Assembly (NCBI GenBank): GCA_018697195.1
Contig: CM031861.1
Coordinates: forward strand, 3,194,242 to 3,258,241
From: Certhia americana
Lineage: Eukaryota > Chordata > Aves > Passeriformes > Certhiidae
Direction of reading: 5' to 3'
DNA: 64,000 bases
In this document: in pieces, positions 23,086 through 35,172 of the stretch
Layout of the letters: every line of letters begins with the position of its first letter
How positions within the stretch are numbered: position 1 is the stretch's first letter
Notes under the pieces: generated by a model
Told to the model about the DNA's origin: nothing
Seen by the model: the letters and a program-made list of their open reading frames with translations, nothing else
Database searches by the model: none
Made by a program: the position numbers and the translations under genes

Positions 23086-24190
23086 TTAGCTGTAGGACTT
23101 CTTAGCATTAATTTGGAGCAAGGATGTTTTTATCACTTTTACTGGGTCATTTGTTTTACACATTGTGTTAAAAAATGAAATTTAGCTTATTAAAAATACT
23201 CCTGCCTTCCTTAAACACACTAACTGGTGAATTTCCTTAAGACAGAAGCAAATTTTTTGGGTGCTCTGTTGTTGAAAAGGATTGCCTTGAAGAGAACAAA
23301 GAAGAGTATGTAATACAAGTTCTAAAACTGTTGAGTTAAAAACCTGGCCTTTGTTTTGCTTTTAGCTAGTCTTGGGTTTGAGGGCAATGCTTTTCAGAAC
23401 TTGCCTGGTAACTTCCTTGAAACTGTAAGATGCATCATATTTAGTATTTAGGCTGACTGTGAAAAATGGGTTTCCAAACTGAAAGGCATGAGTGCAAGGG
23501 AAATCACAGGAGCTGGGAATGCAGTTGGAGTTGGGAATCTGACAGAAGTTAATTTGACTGTGGTTGTGTTTGAAGGTCATTTGAAATAATTTGGCTGCAG
23601 ATTAATCTGCACTTGAGAAAAAGTACAAATTAGATGTCTGACATATGTTAGCCTTACTGAGAATCCTGCTATGCAGCAAAATGTTGTTCCATTGGTGGTG
23701 TATTGATGATGCTGTGAGGATAATCATTCTAAAACCAAACTTAAATTGCAACTTCCCTTACATTACTACCTTAATTTGTAACTGTTTGTCAATTTTGGAA
23801 ATGTAGCATCATGAACCAAAGGAGCTGGTGTGATGTTTCTGCAGTTCCCCTGTTGTCAGTGTTCAGCCTGACCTGTTCCCACAGTACAAAGAATTCTGTT
23901 GCTGTTTTTCATTTCTCCCCCGAGATTCACATCTTTGAGTTGTGCCACGCTCTTACCACTCACCTTTACCTTGGATCACAGCACTCTCATATGCATTTTG
24001 TGCTTTTTAAAAAATTGAATCTCTAACAATGGGTTTCACTTACTAATTTTATCTTCTATTCTTCTAGATATAATAGCCTACATTATCTGACTTGATTTAA
24101 TGAAATAAAGATGGTTACCTGAAAGTAACTCTTCAGTGGAAATGTCGAGGTATCATTTTTTAATCTTTGGGCTCAGTAGCATTTGGTGCC

Positions 24191-24220
24191 TTTTTTTTTT
24201 TTTCCTCTTTTTTTTCTTTT
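24191..24220. repeat. T-rich tract
   Basis: T13 followed by CCTC and further T-runs. Confidence 0.85.
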
Positions 24221-25334
24221 GGTGTTACATGCATTAATGTGTAAGAAAACCAGGTCTTCACGTTGTCCTTGGATATTTTTGACTGCAATAGGACTATGGC
24301 TTTGAAGGATTAATACTTGTAAAATTAACACTGCTGTAATTGGCAGTTGCTATTAATTAATAGTGAGTGTCAGGAGTAAGTTTTCTTTCTAAGCAGGACA
24401 GAGCAGCTTCAGACAAACTTGAACCAGCCCCCAAATGAGCTTCTATCTTTACCAAGAAATTTGGGTTTTCTCATTGCATTGAACACTAAATTGCAGCTAC
24501 ATCCTAGCTGAGGGAGAAATCAAAGCTGATTTTGTAGTGCTCTTGTTTAAGCTGCAGCTGAAGATCTGCCCCTTGTTCAGTTTGACTAACCTTGCAATAT
24601 CAGTGGGATTTCAGTTGTCAGGCAACTAAAAGCTTTGCTTGTGTGTTTTTTATCTTTTTTACTGATACCCGGGTGCTTTGTCATCTAGACTAGCATGTGT
24701 TTCATACCACAAAGGATTCTCTGTATCTAATATTTGACCTGAAAGTGCTACTAAGGGGAGCTTTTAAACTTACAGATCTCCTTCCCACATCCATCCTGCC
24801 ACTCAGTGTTCACTCAGCGTTGTCACGTCCTGAAACACGCTGAGCTAAAGGGTGGTAAGGATCAAATTAATTAGCAAAACCATGGGGAAATCTGGGTATT
24901 TCTTTTTATTTTGGCATTAATCTCACTCTGAAGGTCTGTGCCAGTACTTGTAGCTCGTGGAGGTTGACTTTACCAGCTGTATCACTGTTTTACACCAGCA
25001 TGTGTCTCTTATCTAGAGGATGAAAAACAAATGATACTCGTGTGGAAGAAAGCTGACATAATTTGTGCTGTGGGTTATCAATTAAAGCAGGCTTTTTAAA
25101 ATCTGCTCTGTCAAGTGGGGAAGGCCAAGGGGTAAAAGAAAGAGAAAACAAGATTTATCTTTCTCTTTAATAAATAAATTGCCTTAATTTCAGTTCGGAA
25201 ATCTGAACAAGTGGTGGTGCAATGAAAAATGAGAGGTTGGAGATTTCCAGTAACTGCTGTAGTGGTTAGGTGTTCAGACGTAGAGAACCTATTTTGGACT
25301 CCCATCCTCAAAAGGCGAGGTGTGAACCCACACC

Positions 25335-25371
25335 TGCTAGAGTGTCTAAGAGTGCTAGAGTGGTCTAAGAG
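25335..25371. repeat. Tandem duplication of 18/19 bases
   Basis: TGCTAGAGTGTCTAAGAG (25335-25352) is followed directly by TGCTAGAGTGGTCTAAGAG (25353-25371), differing by one inserted base. Confidence 0.85.
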
Positions 25372-27299
25372 CTTTTGGATGCAGTATTCAGGATAGGGCT
25401 TCATTAGCCTCTTCTTTTCTACAGCCTTGGAAAACAAACAACAATCTGGGGTTCCTCCTGGTGTGAGAACTTCTTGCCTTGCCTCCAGGTGAGTGCCATA
25501 GGCAGCAGACACTGGAGTCAGATGTAATCCTCTCAGCAGGAGAGGGGCCACTTTGACTTGCCCTGAGATTCAGTGATTGCAACACTTGTGCAAGGATTCA
25601 TTCCAGTAACAGCTTGGGATGGGGCCAGCAGAGAATTTGAGCCCTGGTGCTGCTGGGGAGTCCAAGCCCACCACTGCTACACTTTTTGTTTTCTGGATTT
25701 GCCTGTGAAAAGACATGTTTTTAAATTTATGCTGTTTTAGTGTATCCAATTCAGAGCCATCACCGGGGATGGTTTAACCAAAATTAGGTTTGAATGGATA
25801 ATGTATCTGCTGAAGAGATTGTGCAGCTTTGATAATTGGAATTTTCCAGTGATCATTAGGCAACATGTTTGTGTCACTAAGAAGGCCTGTGCAGTGTCTG
25901 AATGATCTGGTTTTTCTTTCTGGCAGAGTTTTATCAGTTATTAGGAAATCAGTGTATATCACGGCTGTTGGGTGAAAGACCAACACTATGGATAAGCTTT
26001 GCAATTTGTCTCTTGCTATTAGAAATCTGTCATGGATAAAAATGAAAATCCTTTTGTAAAGGGTACATCAGGTGTTGTTGACTTCTTAGCACTGCAGCAA
26101 ACATTACAGAAAATAGTATCAGTGTTTAGTAGAAAAATGTCTGCCAGTACCTAAAATGGTAGATTTACTATTTAACATTGCTAAGACCCAAAGTTTTGTA
26201 GTTCAAGACCAAACTTCTGATTTGTAAGTGAAAATTGTCTGTACATCGTGCCTTTCTACCGGAGAGTGATTTTGTTATTAAGCTACAACATGAACGCTGA
26301 CAGGGTTCATTTTCTTGGCCTTTGTTTATTAGCAGTAAGTTGGGGAAAATCAAATTTAGTGACAATTCTGCTTCTGGATAATAAGTTAACTTTGAAGTAA
26401 GTAGATATAGGATAGTAATTAGGGCCAAGTTATCGTGAGTGATTTCAACCTGCCTTGTGAATTCCAAGCAAAATCCATGTAAAGGAGCACTAAAGTTATG
26501 GAGTAGAGATTCCTAAGGTTTATTACCAGACCAAAGTGAGCAATAGAGGACTAATACAAATGTACTGTAATACAGAATTACAAATGATGTTTTCAACACT
26601 TTTAATTGATTTGATTTGGCAATATATTTAGCAGTGTTTAATCCCAGGTACATTTTAACAAGAAAGATGTCAACTAAAGAGTCTGGGCAAACAACTTGTT
26701 AGAAGTTCCTGGTTGCCATCAGTGTATTTGTTTCCAAACTAGGTCTCTTAGTCTGTTTCCCATCACAGTGTCCTGAGAGGACCTTGCTCTATCTTTTTTT
26801 TTTTAAAAGCTTTGGTATGTGTTCTTCTCACGATATGTAGAAGTATTTCCATTAGAGTTAATCAATCAACACCAAATAACAAATGCTTTTACCATTAATG
26901 GGAGCACTGGGTGTGCGAGGAGGGCAGGACTGTGCGTGTAAAGGCAGCACATGGAACAGGAGGAAGTGCTGTGGGGTATTTGCTGCTTGGGAATATCCCT
27001 GGCAGGTCTCATGTTGGATTTTTGTACCTTTTGGGGTAGAGCCAGGTTAGGGGGTCATAAAACGCACACTTATTTTCCAGATAATGGAAGTGGGACCAAG
27101 ATACTACTTCAAATGTGTAGGGATGGGAAGAGGAGAAAAGAATAACTAATTTTTAAAAAAATGCCATCTTTTTGCATTTATCGATCATTGTATTGATACC
27201 AGATCCACATTTTCAGCACATCCCACCTGGAGGTTTCCTGCAGCACTCAGTAGTTCAAACAGCACTTTCTGCTTTTCAGTAGTAGCAGGGTCAGGTCTG

Positions 27300-27370
27300 G
27301 CGTATTTGCATATCTCTAATTAAAGCCTAAGGAGATGTGTAATTAGCTGATAATGCTACCTGATTCTTTG
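27300..27370. promoter_or_regulatory. Candidate enhancer block (octamer and homeodomain sites)
   Basis: Within 45 bases are ATTTGCAT (27304-27311, POU/Oct half-octamer) and two TAATTA sites (27317-27322, 27340-27345), followed by a GATAA. This packing resembles vertebrate conserved enhancers, but it is motif-based inference. Confidence 0.3.
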
Positions 27371-27869
27371 TGGGCTCTGTCACTGTTAAAAGGCCGAGGA
27401 ACACAGAGCCAGGAGTGTCTGCCTGTAAGTGATGCTCCAGGCTGAAGGAACCTTATCTGTCCATTTTAGATTTTTAACTTGCTCTGTCTTTCAGTTTCTG
27501 GGGCTGGCTCAGCTGAGCTGGGGAGCTCCAGATGAGTGGCAGGGACAGTTGTGCTCTTTTTTGTGTTACTCTGGGATGTGGGTTGTGTGTAAATGACAGG
27601 GGCACTGACACAGATAGCCGCTGCCTGGCAGCAGCTGCACCACAAGGTGTTTGCCCATTGTACGTGGCTATGTGCCCTGGTCTGTGTCCTTGTTGATGGG
27701 GTAAAGGGCTGATGGTTTGAGCCAAATAATGGTTATATGTATTGTTCTACTTTTAAAAAGGACAAAAAGGTGAGTCAGCTGTAGATGCATCATGTGTCCA
27801 TGGTGCATGGAGGCCAGGAGGTGGGACAGGCTTGCTGAGAGCTCAGCAGGACTGTGGGTGCACGTCAGG
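27371..27869. other. Unique non-coding stretch
   Basis: No gene or repeat recognised between the candidate enhancer block and the CR1 insertion. A 96-codon minus-strand frame starts here and overlaps the CR1. Confidence 0.5.
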
Positions 27870-28350
27870 ATCACAGGCTCACACAACAAGCTGCAAGGGA
27901 CCCACAAGGACCATGAAGTCCACCTCCTGTCCCTGCACAGGATAATCCCAAGGGTCACACCATGTGCCTGAGAGCCCTGTCCAAATGCTCCTTGAGCTCT
28001 GCCAGCCTTGCTGCTGTGGCCACTGCCCTGGGGAGCCTGTTCCAGTGCCCAGCCACCCTCTGGGGGAAGAGCCTTTTCCTGACAGCCAACCTAAACCTCC
28101 CCTGGCACAACTTCAGGCCATTCCCTCGGGTGCTGTGGCTGTCACAGAGCAGAGATCAGTGCCTGTCCCTCCTGCTCCCCTCAGGAGGATGCTGGAGCTG
28201 TGATGAGGTCTCCCCTCAGTCTCCTCTCCTGCAGGCTGAGCAGCCCCAGTGCCCTCAGCTGCTCCTCACACGACTTCCCCTGCAGGCCCTTCACCATCCT
28301 GGTGGCCTCCTGGCCACCACAGCCCCTGAGGGGTGGCAGAGCATCAGCCC
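27870..28350 (-). mobile_element. CR1 LINE fragment, minus strand, about 480 bp
   Basis: Reversed CR1 of the subfamily whose 3' end reads GGGACCCACAAGGACCATGAAGTCC, followed in order by CACCATGTGCCTGAGAGCCC, GTCCAAATGCTCCTTGAGCTC, CCACCCTCTGGGGGAAGAGCC, TGATGAGGTCTCCCCTCAGTC and GCAGGCTGAGCAGCCCC. It is the longest and one of the least diverged CR1 copies in the window. The 155-codon plus-strand frame inside it is antisense CR1 and not a gene. Confidence 0.95.
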
Positions 28351-28499
28351 CGTGCCCAGAGCCTTGTGCCCGTGTTGTGATGGGTTATTTTTCCAGACAC
28401 GTAATTATCTTCCATTTTCTTTGCGCTGAGAGGCTCCCTCAGATACGGTGTGAATTAGCGGGCATTCCAGCGTTTCTTTGACAGCAGCGAGGTGCGGGC

Positions 28500-28570
28500 T
28501 TGAAAGTAGCTAATTAGATGTCTTTGGGATTAGAGGATTTGTATATGCAATTAAATTGCCTTTTAGCTCC
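28500..28570. promoter_or_regulatory. Candidate enhancer block (homeodomain, GGATTA, POU-like sites)
   Basis: TAATTA at 28511-28516, GGATTA (bicoid/OTX-type) at 28527-28532, ATATGCAA at about 28542 and the perfect palindrome CAATTAAATTG at 28548-28558. Motif density suggests a regulatory element. Conservation is not visible from this window. Confidence 0.3.
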
Positions 28571-29782
28571 CTCAGAGTTCAGCCTGTTTCCTTTAGTTTC
28601 CATTCGTAGATGGACATCCCTGCCAAAGCTTACGTGCCATTTTCCTTAACCTAATTTATAGCTGGTTGCTCAGCGTCGTTGGTGAACAAAAGAAAAAATA
28701 ATTGGTGTTCAGGCAGCGAATGTTTTATTTTTTACAATTGTTAGTGCAGCACTCAAACAACTCCATGTCATTTTATTTATAACCAAATGTCTTGTTTCAT
28801 TAAGTATTCTTTCAAAGAGGTAACTAAGCACGCTACTAATTTGTAACTCAAACCTAGTGGTAAAGAGTATTACTATTTTTTAAATTATTAGAAGCTAACT
28901 TTTTTATTTAAGAAAATGTGATCTTGAACAGATTTCGTGTGTATTGTGATTTTTTTTTTTTTCCTGGAGTTTCAGCGTGTAATTCTTTGTTTTGGGGAAG
29001 AAAACGATGGGATTAGACCATTTTTACTATATAGCCTCCAATTCTAAAAAGTTATAGCAAGTATAGTGGGTTTTCTTTAGAGAAACAGCTATTTTCTATT
29101 TAAATGAGGAAAAAATTATTCATTTATTTCTCTTCACTGTGAAATTTTAATAATTAAGTCAAGTGACCTGAGGAATATGAGTCTTTTCTTAGTTAAATTA
29201 TTTAACTCTGGTCTCAAGTAAGGGAAAGATTTCCTGTGGAGTTCTTCTGTGTTTGTGTTAAGCTGAAACTTCCTCTGGATTTTAGGTCCTTTCCTATTAA
29301 GCAAACACTTATGCTTTCACTTGCATAGTTTCAGCATGAACCTCCCTTAATCTATGCATGGATGACTTGACCAGAAATATCACAGGTGATAAATACCTGT
29401 TAAAGACTGTGAGGAAGTCCTTCACAATCTGAAATTGCTAATTCTTAGAATCTGCTTTTCCATGCTTCCAGGTGGAGTGAGGGAAGAAGGGATAAAAATA
29501 TCTTCTTTTTTCCTGTTTTATTTCTTTGTCTTGCCTAATGGGCCACGTAGATTTCTAGATCAATTTTGCAGATGTTAAGTTTAAAGAAAATTACACATTC
29601 GGAGTATTCTTCTGTGTTATAATTGATAGCAAGCATCATGAGTCATTTATTGTTTGCAAAGGCACTGAGGCATTTATTAGTGCCACATTGTACTAATGAT
29701 TTCAGAAAGGATAAGTTAATAGGTCTGAGTTAAGGCCCACTGATACTATCTAGTCATTTAGTATTTAGTAATGTTGAATTAA

Positions 29783-29995
29783 GTGTACTCCTGCAGTATT
29801 GAATGCCCTGATCTGGCTCTGATACAATATTCACACAGGAGCCTAATTTGGGAAGTTATGGGGAGGCTTAATCCTATTCACACATTTGTGATTGCTGCTT
29901 TTGCTGTGGGACATCATGCGGTCATAATTGGAAGGATGTTCATTAGGCATATTTCATTAATATATAGCGAGCACCATGAATACAGTGACCTTTGA
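29783..29995. promoter_or_regulatory. Candidate conserved non-coding element
   Basis: About 210 bases of non-repetitive, balanced sequence with several homeodomain-type cores (GTCATAATTGG, GTTCATTAGGC, CATTAATATATAG) and TGACCTTTGAG near the end. A 70-codon plus-strand frame spans it exactly, but the translation matches nothing I know. I favour a regulatory element over an exon, with low confidence. Confidence 0.3.
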
Positions 29996-30752
29996 GATAA
30001 TTCACTTACACGTCTTGATTTATTACTACATTTTCCACTTGTTTATTCCTCAGACATGAAAATGCATGAATTCCTGAGCTTCCCAGTATTTCACAATGTA
30101 TCAAGTTTTGTGATTACCCATAAGGGATTTTATAAAGAATCTTCTGCTCTCTCTGCTTTAAAAGTCAGAAATGACAGAAACAGGGAATTAAGCTTCAATT
30201 AGCATGGCTGTGATTATCCATCACTATTTCTTTATGAATTTAAATATAAATATGTAAACATTCCTTACAGACAAGTAAATTCATGAGTAATAGAGCCACT
30301 TTGGTCAGAAAGTCACGGACCCAGCAGTGACAGGTCCACCTCTAAAAACACATCCATCCCCCAGCAGTCCTTGTTGTATGAAATATTCCTGTTTAACCAG
30401 GCAGGTACATATATTCTTGTGTATATTTAAGGAGGAAAAAAAAAATGTCCAAATTAAACCAAAAGAAATTAAAAATAAAATCAGGAATATCTATAATACT
30501 TAAAGTTATAAAATAACACTTGTGCTGCGATCCTTTCAATTTAAGTCATCTTCAAAGAATGTGCAAAGCTTTGGCTTTCTGTGTACACAACGTACAAAAT
30601 GTAAGGTCTTCTGAAAACTTGGAAGTTAATTTTGCTGTCTGAAAAGAATTTAATTATAATATTTAATTATTTTTTGTTTACTGGTGAAGGTTAGCAGAGA
30701 CGTGTGAGAGTTGAAGAATAAAGTCTGTCAAGAAAGTGTTATATGTGCATGG

Positions 30753-30790
30753 TACATTTACAGTAAACATAGTAAATTTACAGTAAACAT
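30753..30790. repeat. 20-bp tandem repeat with paired forkhead-type sites
   Basis: TACATTTACAGTAAACAT (30753-30770) and TAAATTTACAGTAAACAT (30773-30790) differ at one base. Each copy contains TTTACAGTAAA, a 5-base-arm palindrome, and GTAAACA, the core consensus of forkhead factors. Confidence 0.75.
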
Positions 30791-31083
30791 TCAGTTGTGA
30801 TAGGAGTGTTTCTATCCATGAGCAATACTTAGTTTCTTCTTCTTAAAAATCAAATTGTGATGAAGGGGAATATCATTCAATTTCCTACTGTAATGGCTGG
30901 GCTTATAAAATGAAGCTACCATTTTCATTTTCCTACCTTTTTGTGTTATACTTGCACGTACCCAAAGTAGTAAAATGTTTCAATCGGAAGACCACGAAGC
31001 ATTTTTATTTCCTCAACACCAACAATTTGAATAATTTCCAAACTATTGATTGATAGTAGATCTCATTTTATTAAGTCTCCATT

Positions 31084-31383
31084 TTGACTTCTCCTGGTGG
31101 AGCAATTACCCTCCCGATGCTGCACTTTCAGCAGCCACTTCTAATGCACACCCATTCCTTTAATTCCATTTATGTGGAACGGAGGGACAGCTCTGTTGGT
31201 GAAGGTTTTCTGTCTGTCCCTGCAGTTTGTACTGATGAGCTCTGTGAGGAACTTCAGCTCACAGAGTCCTTTGAAATAATCCTTGGAAGTTGTGCTTCCC
31301 TCTTTACATCAAGTGCTGTGGTGGTGTTTGACCTGTTTGTGTCTGAACTGCACTCACAATGCTCATCTGGAGGAGCAGTGTCA
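31084..31383. other. Unique non-coding stretch before CR1
   Basis: No gene recognised. A 117-codon plus-strand frame (31084-31437) runs from here into the CR1 and has no known relatives. Confidence 0.5.
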
Positions 31384-31710
31384 AGCAGCCTTCCAGTACC
31401 TAAAGGAGCTACAAGAGAGCTGGAGAGGGACTTCTGACAAGGGCATGGAGTGACAGGACAAGGCGGGAATGGCTTCAAACTGACAGAGGGCAGGGTTAGA
31501 TGAGAGATTTGTCAGAAATTCCTCCCTGTGAGGGTGGGCAGGCCCTGGCACAGGTTGCCCACAGAAGCTGTGGCTGCCCCATCCCTGGAAAGTGTCCAAG
31601 GCCAGGTTGGATGGAGCTCTGGGCACCCTGGGATGATGGAAGGTGTCCCTGGGTGTGGAAGGGGCTGATCCTTGTGGGTGCCTTCCAACCCCAAACCATT
31701 CTGTGGTCCT
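31384..31710 (+). mobile_element. CR1 LINE 3' fragment, plus strand
   Basis: In order: AGCAGCCTTCCAGTACCTAA, GGAGAGGGACTTCTGACAAGG, GCATGGAGTGACAGGACAAGG, ATTCCTCCCTGTGAGGGTGGG, CAGGCCCTGGCACAGGTTGCC, GTCCAAGGCCAGGTTGGATGG, then CCTTCCAACCCCAAACCATTCTGTGGTCC at the 3' end. It is close to the usual passerine CR1 pattern and so relatively young, but still fragmentary and non-coding. Confidence 0.95.
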
Positions 31711-32112
31711 AAATTGTTAAGGACACCTTCAGTCTGTTCACTGCTTCACCGAGGGCAGCCGTGGTGCTGTAAATGTGTGTAGCTTCTGGATATCTCTTGG
31801 TGTTGAGCCTGTACTACCAAGGAAGCAATAACAGGAATGAGAATTAAGATCATGTGGTTGCTGCTCATCTCGGGAGGGGTGTGTGCGTGTGTTTGTTTTA
31901 ATGAGTATATTGCTAAAATGTTGAGAGGTATGATTCTCGTATGCCATGTACGAGAAAAACCCAGGATGACAAAAAAAGGGCTGTAGAGGCACAGGACCCA
32001 CAGATGAGTTGGATACTCCAGTGCTGTTTCACAAGTCTCCAGGATTGTTTTAGGTAGAAATATAGTTAAAAACAAGTTACTGCATCTTATAGCTTTCATT
32101 CCCCTCTGTATT
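31711..32112. other. Unique non-coding stretch
   Basis: No gene or repeat recognised except a short imperfect GT run near 31880. Confidence 0.5.
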
Positions 32113-32151
32113 CCCCCCCCCCCCCCCCCCAAAAAAAAAAAAAAAAAAAAA
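32113..32151. repeat. Compound homopolymer C18 A21
   Basis: Eighteen C followed directly by twenty-one A. The minus strand is T21 G18. The G18 strand could fold into a G-quadruplex. Exact length in any assembly of such a run is doubtful. Confidence 0.9.
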
Positions 32152-34799
32152 GAAAGGAAAAACCCAGTCAATCACTGAAACACAGAACTTTCTTGCTTGT
32201 AGTTCTCCCAGTATAGCAGCCTTGCCCTTCTTTCGTTGTTCCTTCCTGCATTAAAAAAAAAAGAAATTCATCACTCTGAGCCCTCGGAGGCTTCTTTCAG
32301 CCTCATGGAGAAGAGGAGTAATTACCAGGTTTAAGATAAGCTCTTCCAGTGCTAAGAACTTGCACTGCAAGAAATGCAGATGGAATTTTGACTCCCAGGA
32401 TCAAATCTTGACACGTAAATGGGTTTGGATTGGCCTTTAACCTGAATGCAGTCATCTGGCCCAAGGTTGATGACTAAGACTTTTGGTTGGTGACTCCACT
32501 TTTAGGGGAATAGCAACCTTTTCTCATCAGCAGTGACTTCAGAGATATTCCAGTAACAGCATTTTGCTGGAGGTTGTTTACCTTTTTTCATGCAATTTTA
32601 TCTATGGGAAAATCTGTATTTTCAGTAAGTCATTAAAATGATGTTCCTTCTGTCTTTCCTTAAACTGCTGATTCATACCCATATTTGATAAGAGTTTGGG
32701 TATGAATCACACAATAAATGGCCATCAAAATGCTGGGAGCTGTGAATGGCTGAGAAGTGCTACCCTAGCCTAGAGCTGCCTCATGCAAGAAGAGAATTTT
32801 CCATCCCAGTCACAGGGGAAGAGAAATAGGAGTGAGTTGATCAGTTGTGTTTTTGTATAAGAGGACTGGAAAGCAAGTACCATTTACAAAAAAATCAATT
32901 TCTTGCACACTATTGGGCTGCATCATCTCTTTTCTAGGATTTTGTACCTCGTGAAGGAAAATGTTGACTTTTTCTTTGTTTTCCCAAGTCCGTATTCTTG
33001 GATCAGCTTGGTTATGTGTTCTCTCACAATAACAGGTTTTAGTGCCTCAGAACAAAGCCTTGTGGTATAAGGCTGTACTGCTGGTAATAGTGTTTACCAG
33101 CTGCAAGTGATTTAGAATTCTGGAGCAGATACCAATTGTTTTGAATTTGAATTCTTTCCATCAGAAATTTTTAGCCCTCAAACCTATTCCTATGCTAATA
33201 TATAATCTATCAACACACAAATAATACGATATTTTCTGCATGCCATAATTATTTAAGTTTCTATCTGTGTTTTATGGCTGATGGAAAACTGGCAGGGTTG
33301 GATCTGGCATAGCAAGACTGGTTCAAACGATTATCAGTTTGCATGTTTGACATTCTTGGCCTGTTAAGTGTTGTATTTTACACTTAATGCTTCAAGATTA
33401 GCATGATAGATTAGCTTGCTTAGATGAATGTTTTTATAATTTATGCTCTTATTAGCCATTCTGTTGATCCTAGAAAATAGGCCTTTTTTATTCGTGATGG
33501 ATGGTCACATCACAGGAATACAGCTTGTAAATCAAGTGCTGCTTTATGCTGTGGTGATGTTGTGTTAGAATCTATTTCAGATGAAAAATACTGAGGTATA
33601 TAGATATAAAACCCATCAGGAAATGCAGAATGTCCATATGCTGTCTTGTGATGTAAATACACAGGCCCTGTCACCTGCCTGGCAAGCTTTGTTACTCTGG
33701 TGTTATCCATAAACAGGATTAAATTTCCCAAAGATGAAACGAAGGAACCTGGCAAGACCAAGAGGTGTCAGATTTCAAGAGCTCCTGAGAGCTCCCACAT
33801 CCTTCTGCTGAACACCAGGATGGGGGAAAGTCGAGACAGGGACACGCCAGGCTGTACAAGAGAGTACAAAACTTCTGTTTGACTGGATAGAAAGGCTGTC
33901 TGTGATCACACACATCTGTGTTTTTACACCTATGTGCAAGTAGTGTCTGGGACTTGGGATGCTATTTAGGATACTACATGCAAGAATAGATTCTGAAGTG
34001 TTTATACACAGACATTATGCAACATCTGTGTTTCTTTTTCTATCCAGATTCTGGACTGTAGTGTCCCTTGAATAGCAGCTGGAGATGTGAAAGAATTTTG
34101 GATGGTATTTCCTTCAGATTTTTCTCCTGGATACTCTGGATTCCTCAGTTTCTTCTTGTGCCAATGGTTTTTCTCATTACAGTCAAGTTATATAATCATA
34201 GCATGGAGACATATATAGCAACTGCATATGTACTTTTGTATAGTTTGGAAACCTAAAGGCTGTGCTCAAGTGTGGTAATTTAATATGGTCACTAACATTT
34301 CAGTTCTGCTCCACTGGAAAAAGGTCACCAGATCTTCTTTATAACCCTCTGTTATAAATAACTTAGTTCTGTATTGATTTTTCAGAGATAACCTTTGGCT
34401 TGTTTTGCACCTGCTCTGAGCTGGTTAAGCAGGAGGCAGATGCAATTTAAAACAAATATATAACTGTGTTAGCAGGGTTTTGTACCTGAGATTGTAAGCC
34501 AAGGCTCTCAGCTTTGAACTTCAGCTGGCTCAGGCAGATGTGGCTCTGAGCATCAGCTGGATATGGAACACAAACACTGATAGCACAAATCCCACCCTGT
34601 GGGGCCTCGGATCATTCCGTACTCTTTTGAGTGCCAAACACATCAAATTTTTATGTTCTTCAAATAATCATTTTTTCCCAGGCCTGATTCCAACCTTCAC
34701 CTCAAAGAGAATATTGCTCAATATGAGTTAAATAGCCATTCTGAGGGTGGAATGGAGTAGGAAACATTGGCTGCTGTGGGGATCTTTCGAAACGGACTT

Positions 34800-35130
34800 A
34801 GTGAGTGATTGAGTAATTACTGTACTGCACTAATAATTACTGAGCTATTAATACACTTCAAAAAAGACAACTCTGCAGATCCCGGCGTCCTCATGTGAAA
34901 ACCTCTAGCATGTAGCTCATGGTTAGAAGATCATGGTAGGAGTCTGTGCCTCCTCTTGTTACGTGCATTAAATACCTTGTCATTACACGTCTAAAAATTG
35001 TCACTTGCACCTGGAGAGTCTACATTAGAAACTCATTAATACTCAGGCTAATTTTAATTATTCTCTCTCGTGTAGAAATAGATCTTCATTTAAATTAATA
35101 ACAGGCATCTCTGCAGCATTTTCAAAATAA
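34800..35130. promoter_or_regulatory. Candidate conserved non-coding block with repeated TAATTACTG
   Basis: TAATTACTG occurs at 34814-34822 and 34834-34842, 20 bases apart. It is followed by several ATTA cores, a CACCTG E-box near 35010 and CTCATTAATAC. Composition and spacing suggest a homeodomain-bound regulatory element. Confidence 0.28.
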
Positions 35131-35152
35131 CCCAGGCAAAGACTTTCTGTAA

Positions 35153-35172
35153 ATATATATATATATGTATAT
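35153..35172. repeat. (AT)n microsatellite
   Basis: About ten AT units with one G interruption. Confidence 0.85.

Larger units (their letters stand above)
22578..27299. other. Unique AT-rich non-coding stretch
   Basis: No gene and no recognised interspersed repeat. It contains micro-duplications at 23057-23085 and 25335-25371, a T-rich tract at 24191-24220, and AT-rich blocks with ATTA cores (for example 26200-26480) that may or may not be conserved. Open frames reach 146 codons (25111-25551, minus) but are unrecognised. Confidence 0.55.
28351..31083. other. Unique AT-rich stretch rich in candidate regulatory blocks
   Basis: No gene. Contains the blocks at 28500-28570 and 29783-29995, a T13 run at 28950-28962 and the forkhead-type tandem repeat at 30753-30790. 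Much of it is AT-rich with ATTA and TTTAAT motifs. Confidence 0.5.

Noticed and set aside
25257..25325. GTAGTGGTTAGG with a later GTGTGAACCC, faintly tRNA-like
   Set aside because: The A- and B-box resemblance is partial and no cloverleaf can be drawn.
27962..28429. 155-codon plus-strand frame with Leu/Cys/Ser-rich protein-like sequence
   Set aside because: It is the antisense of CR1 and has no coding meaning.
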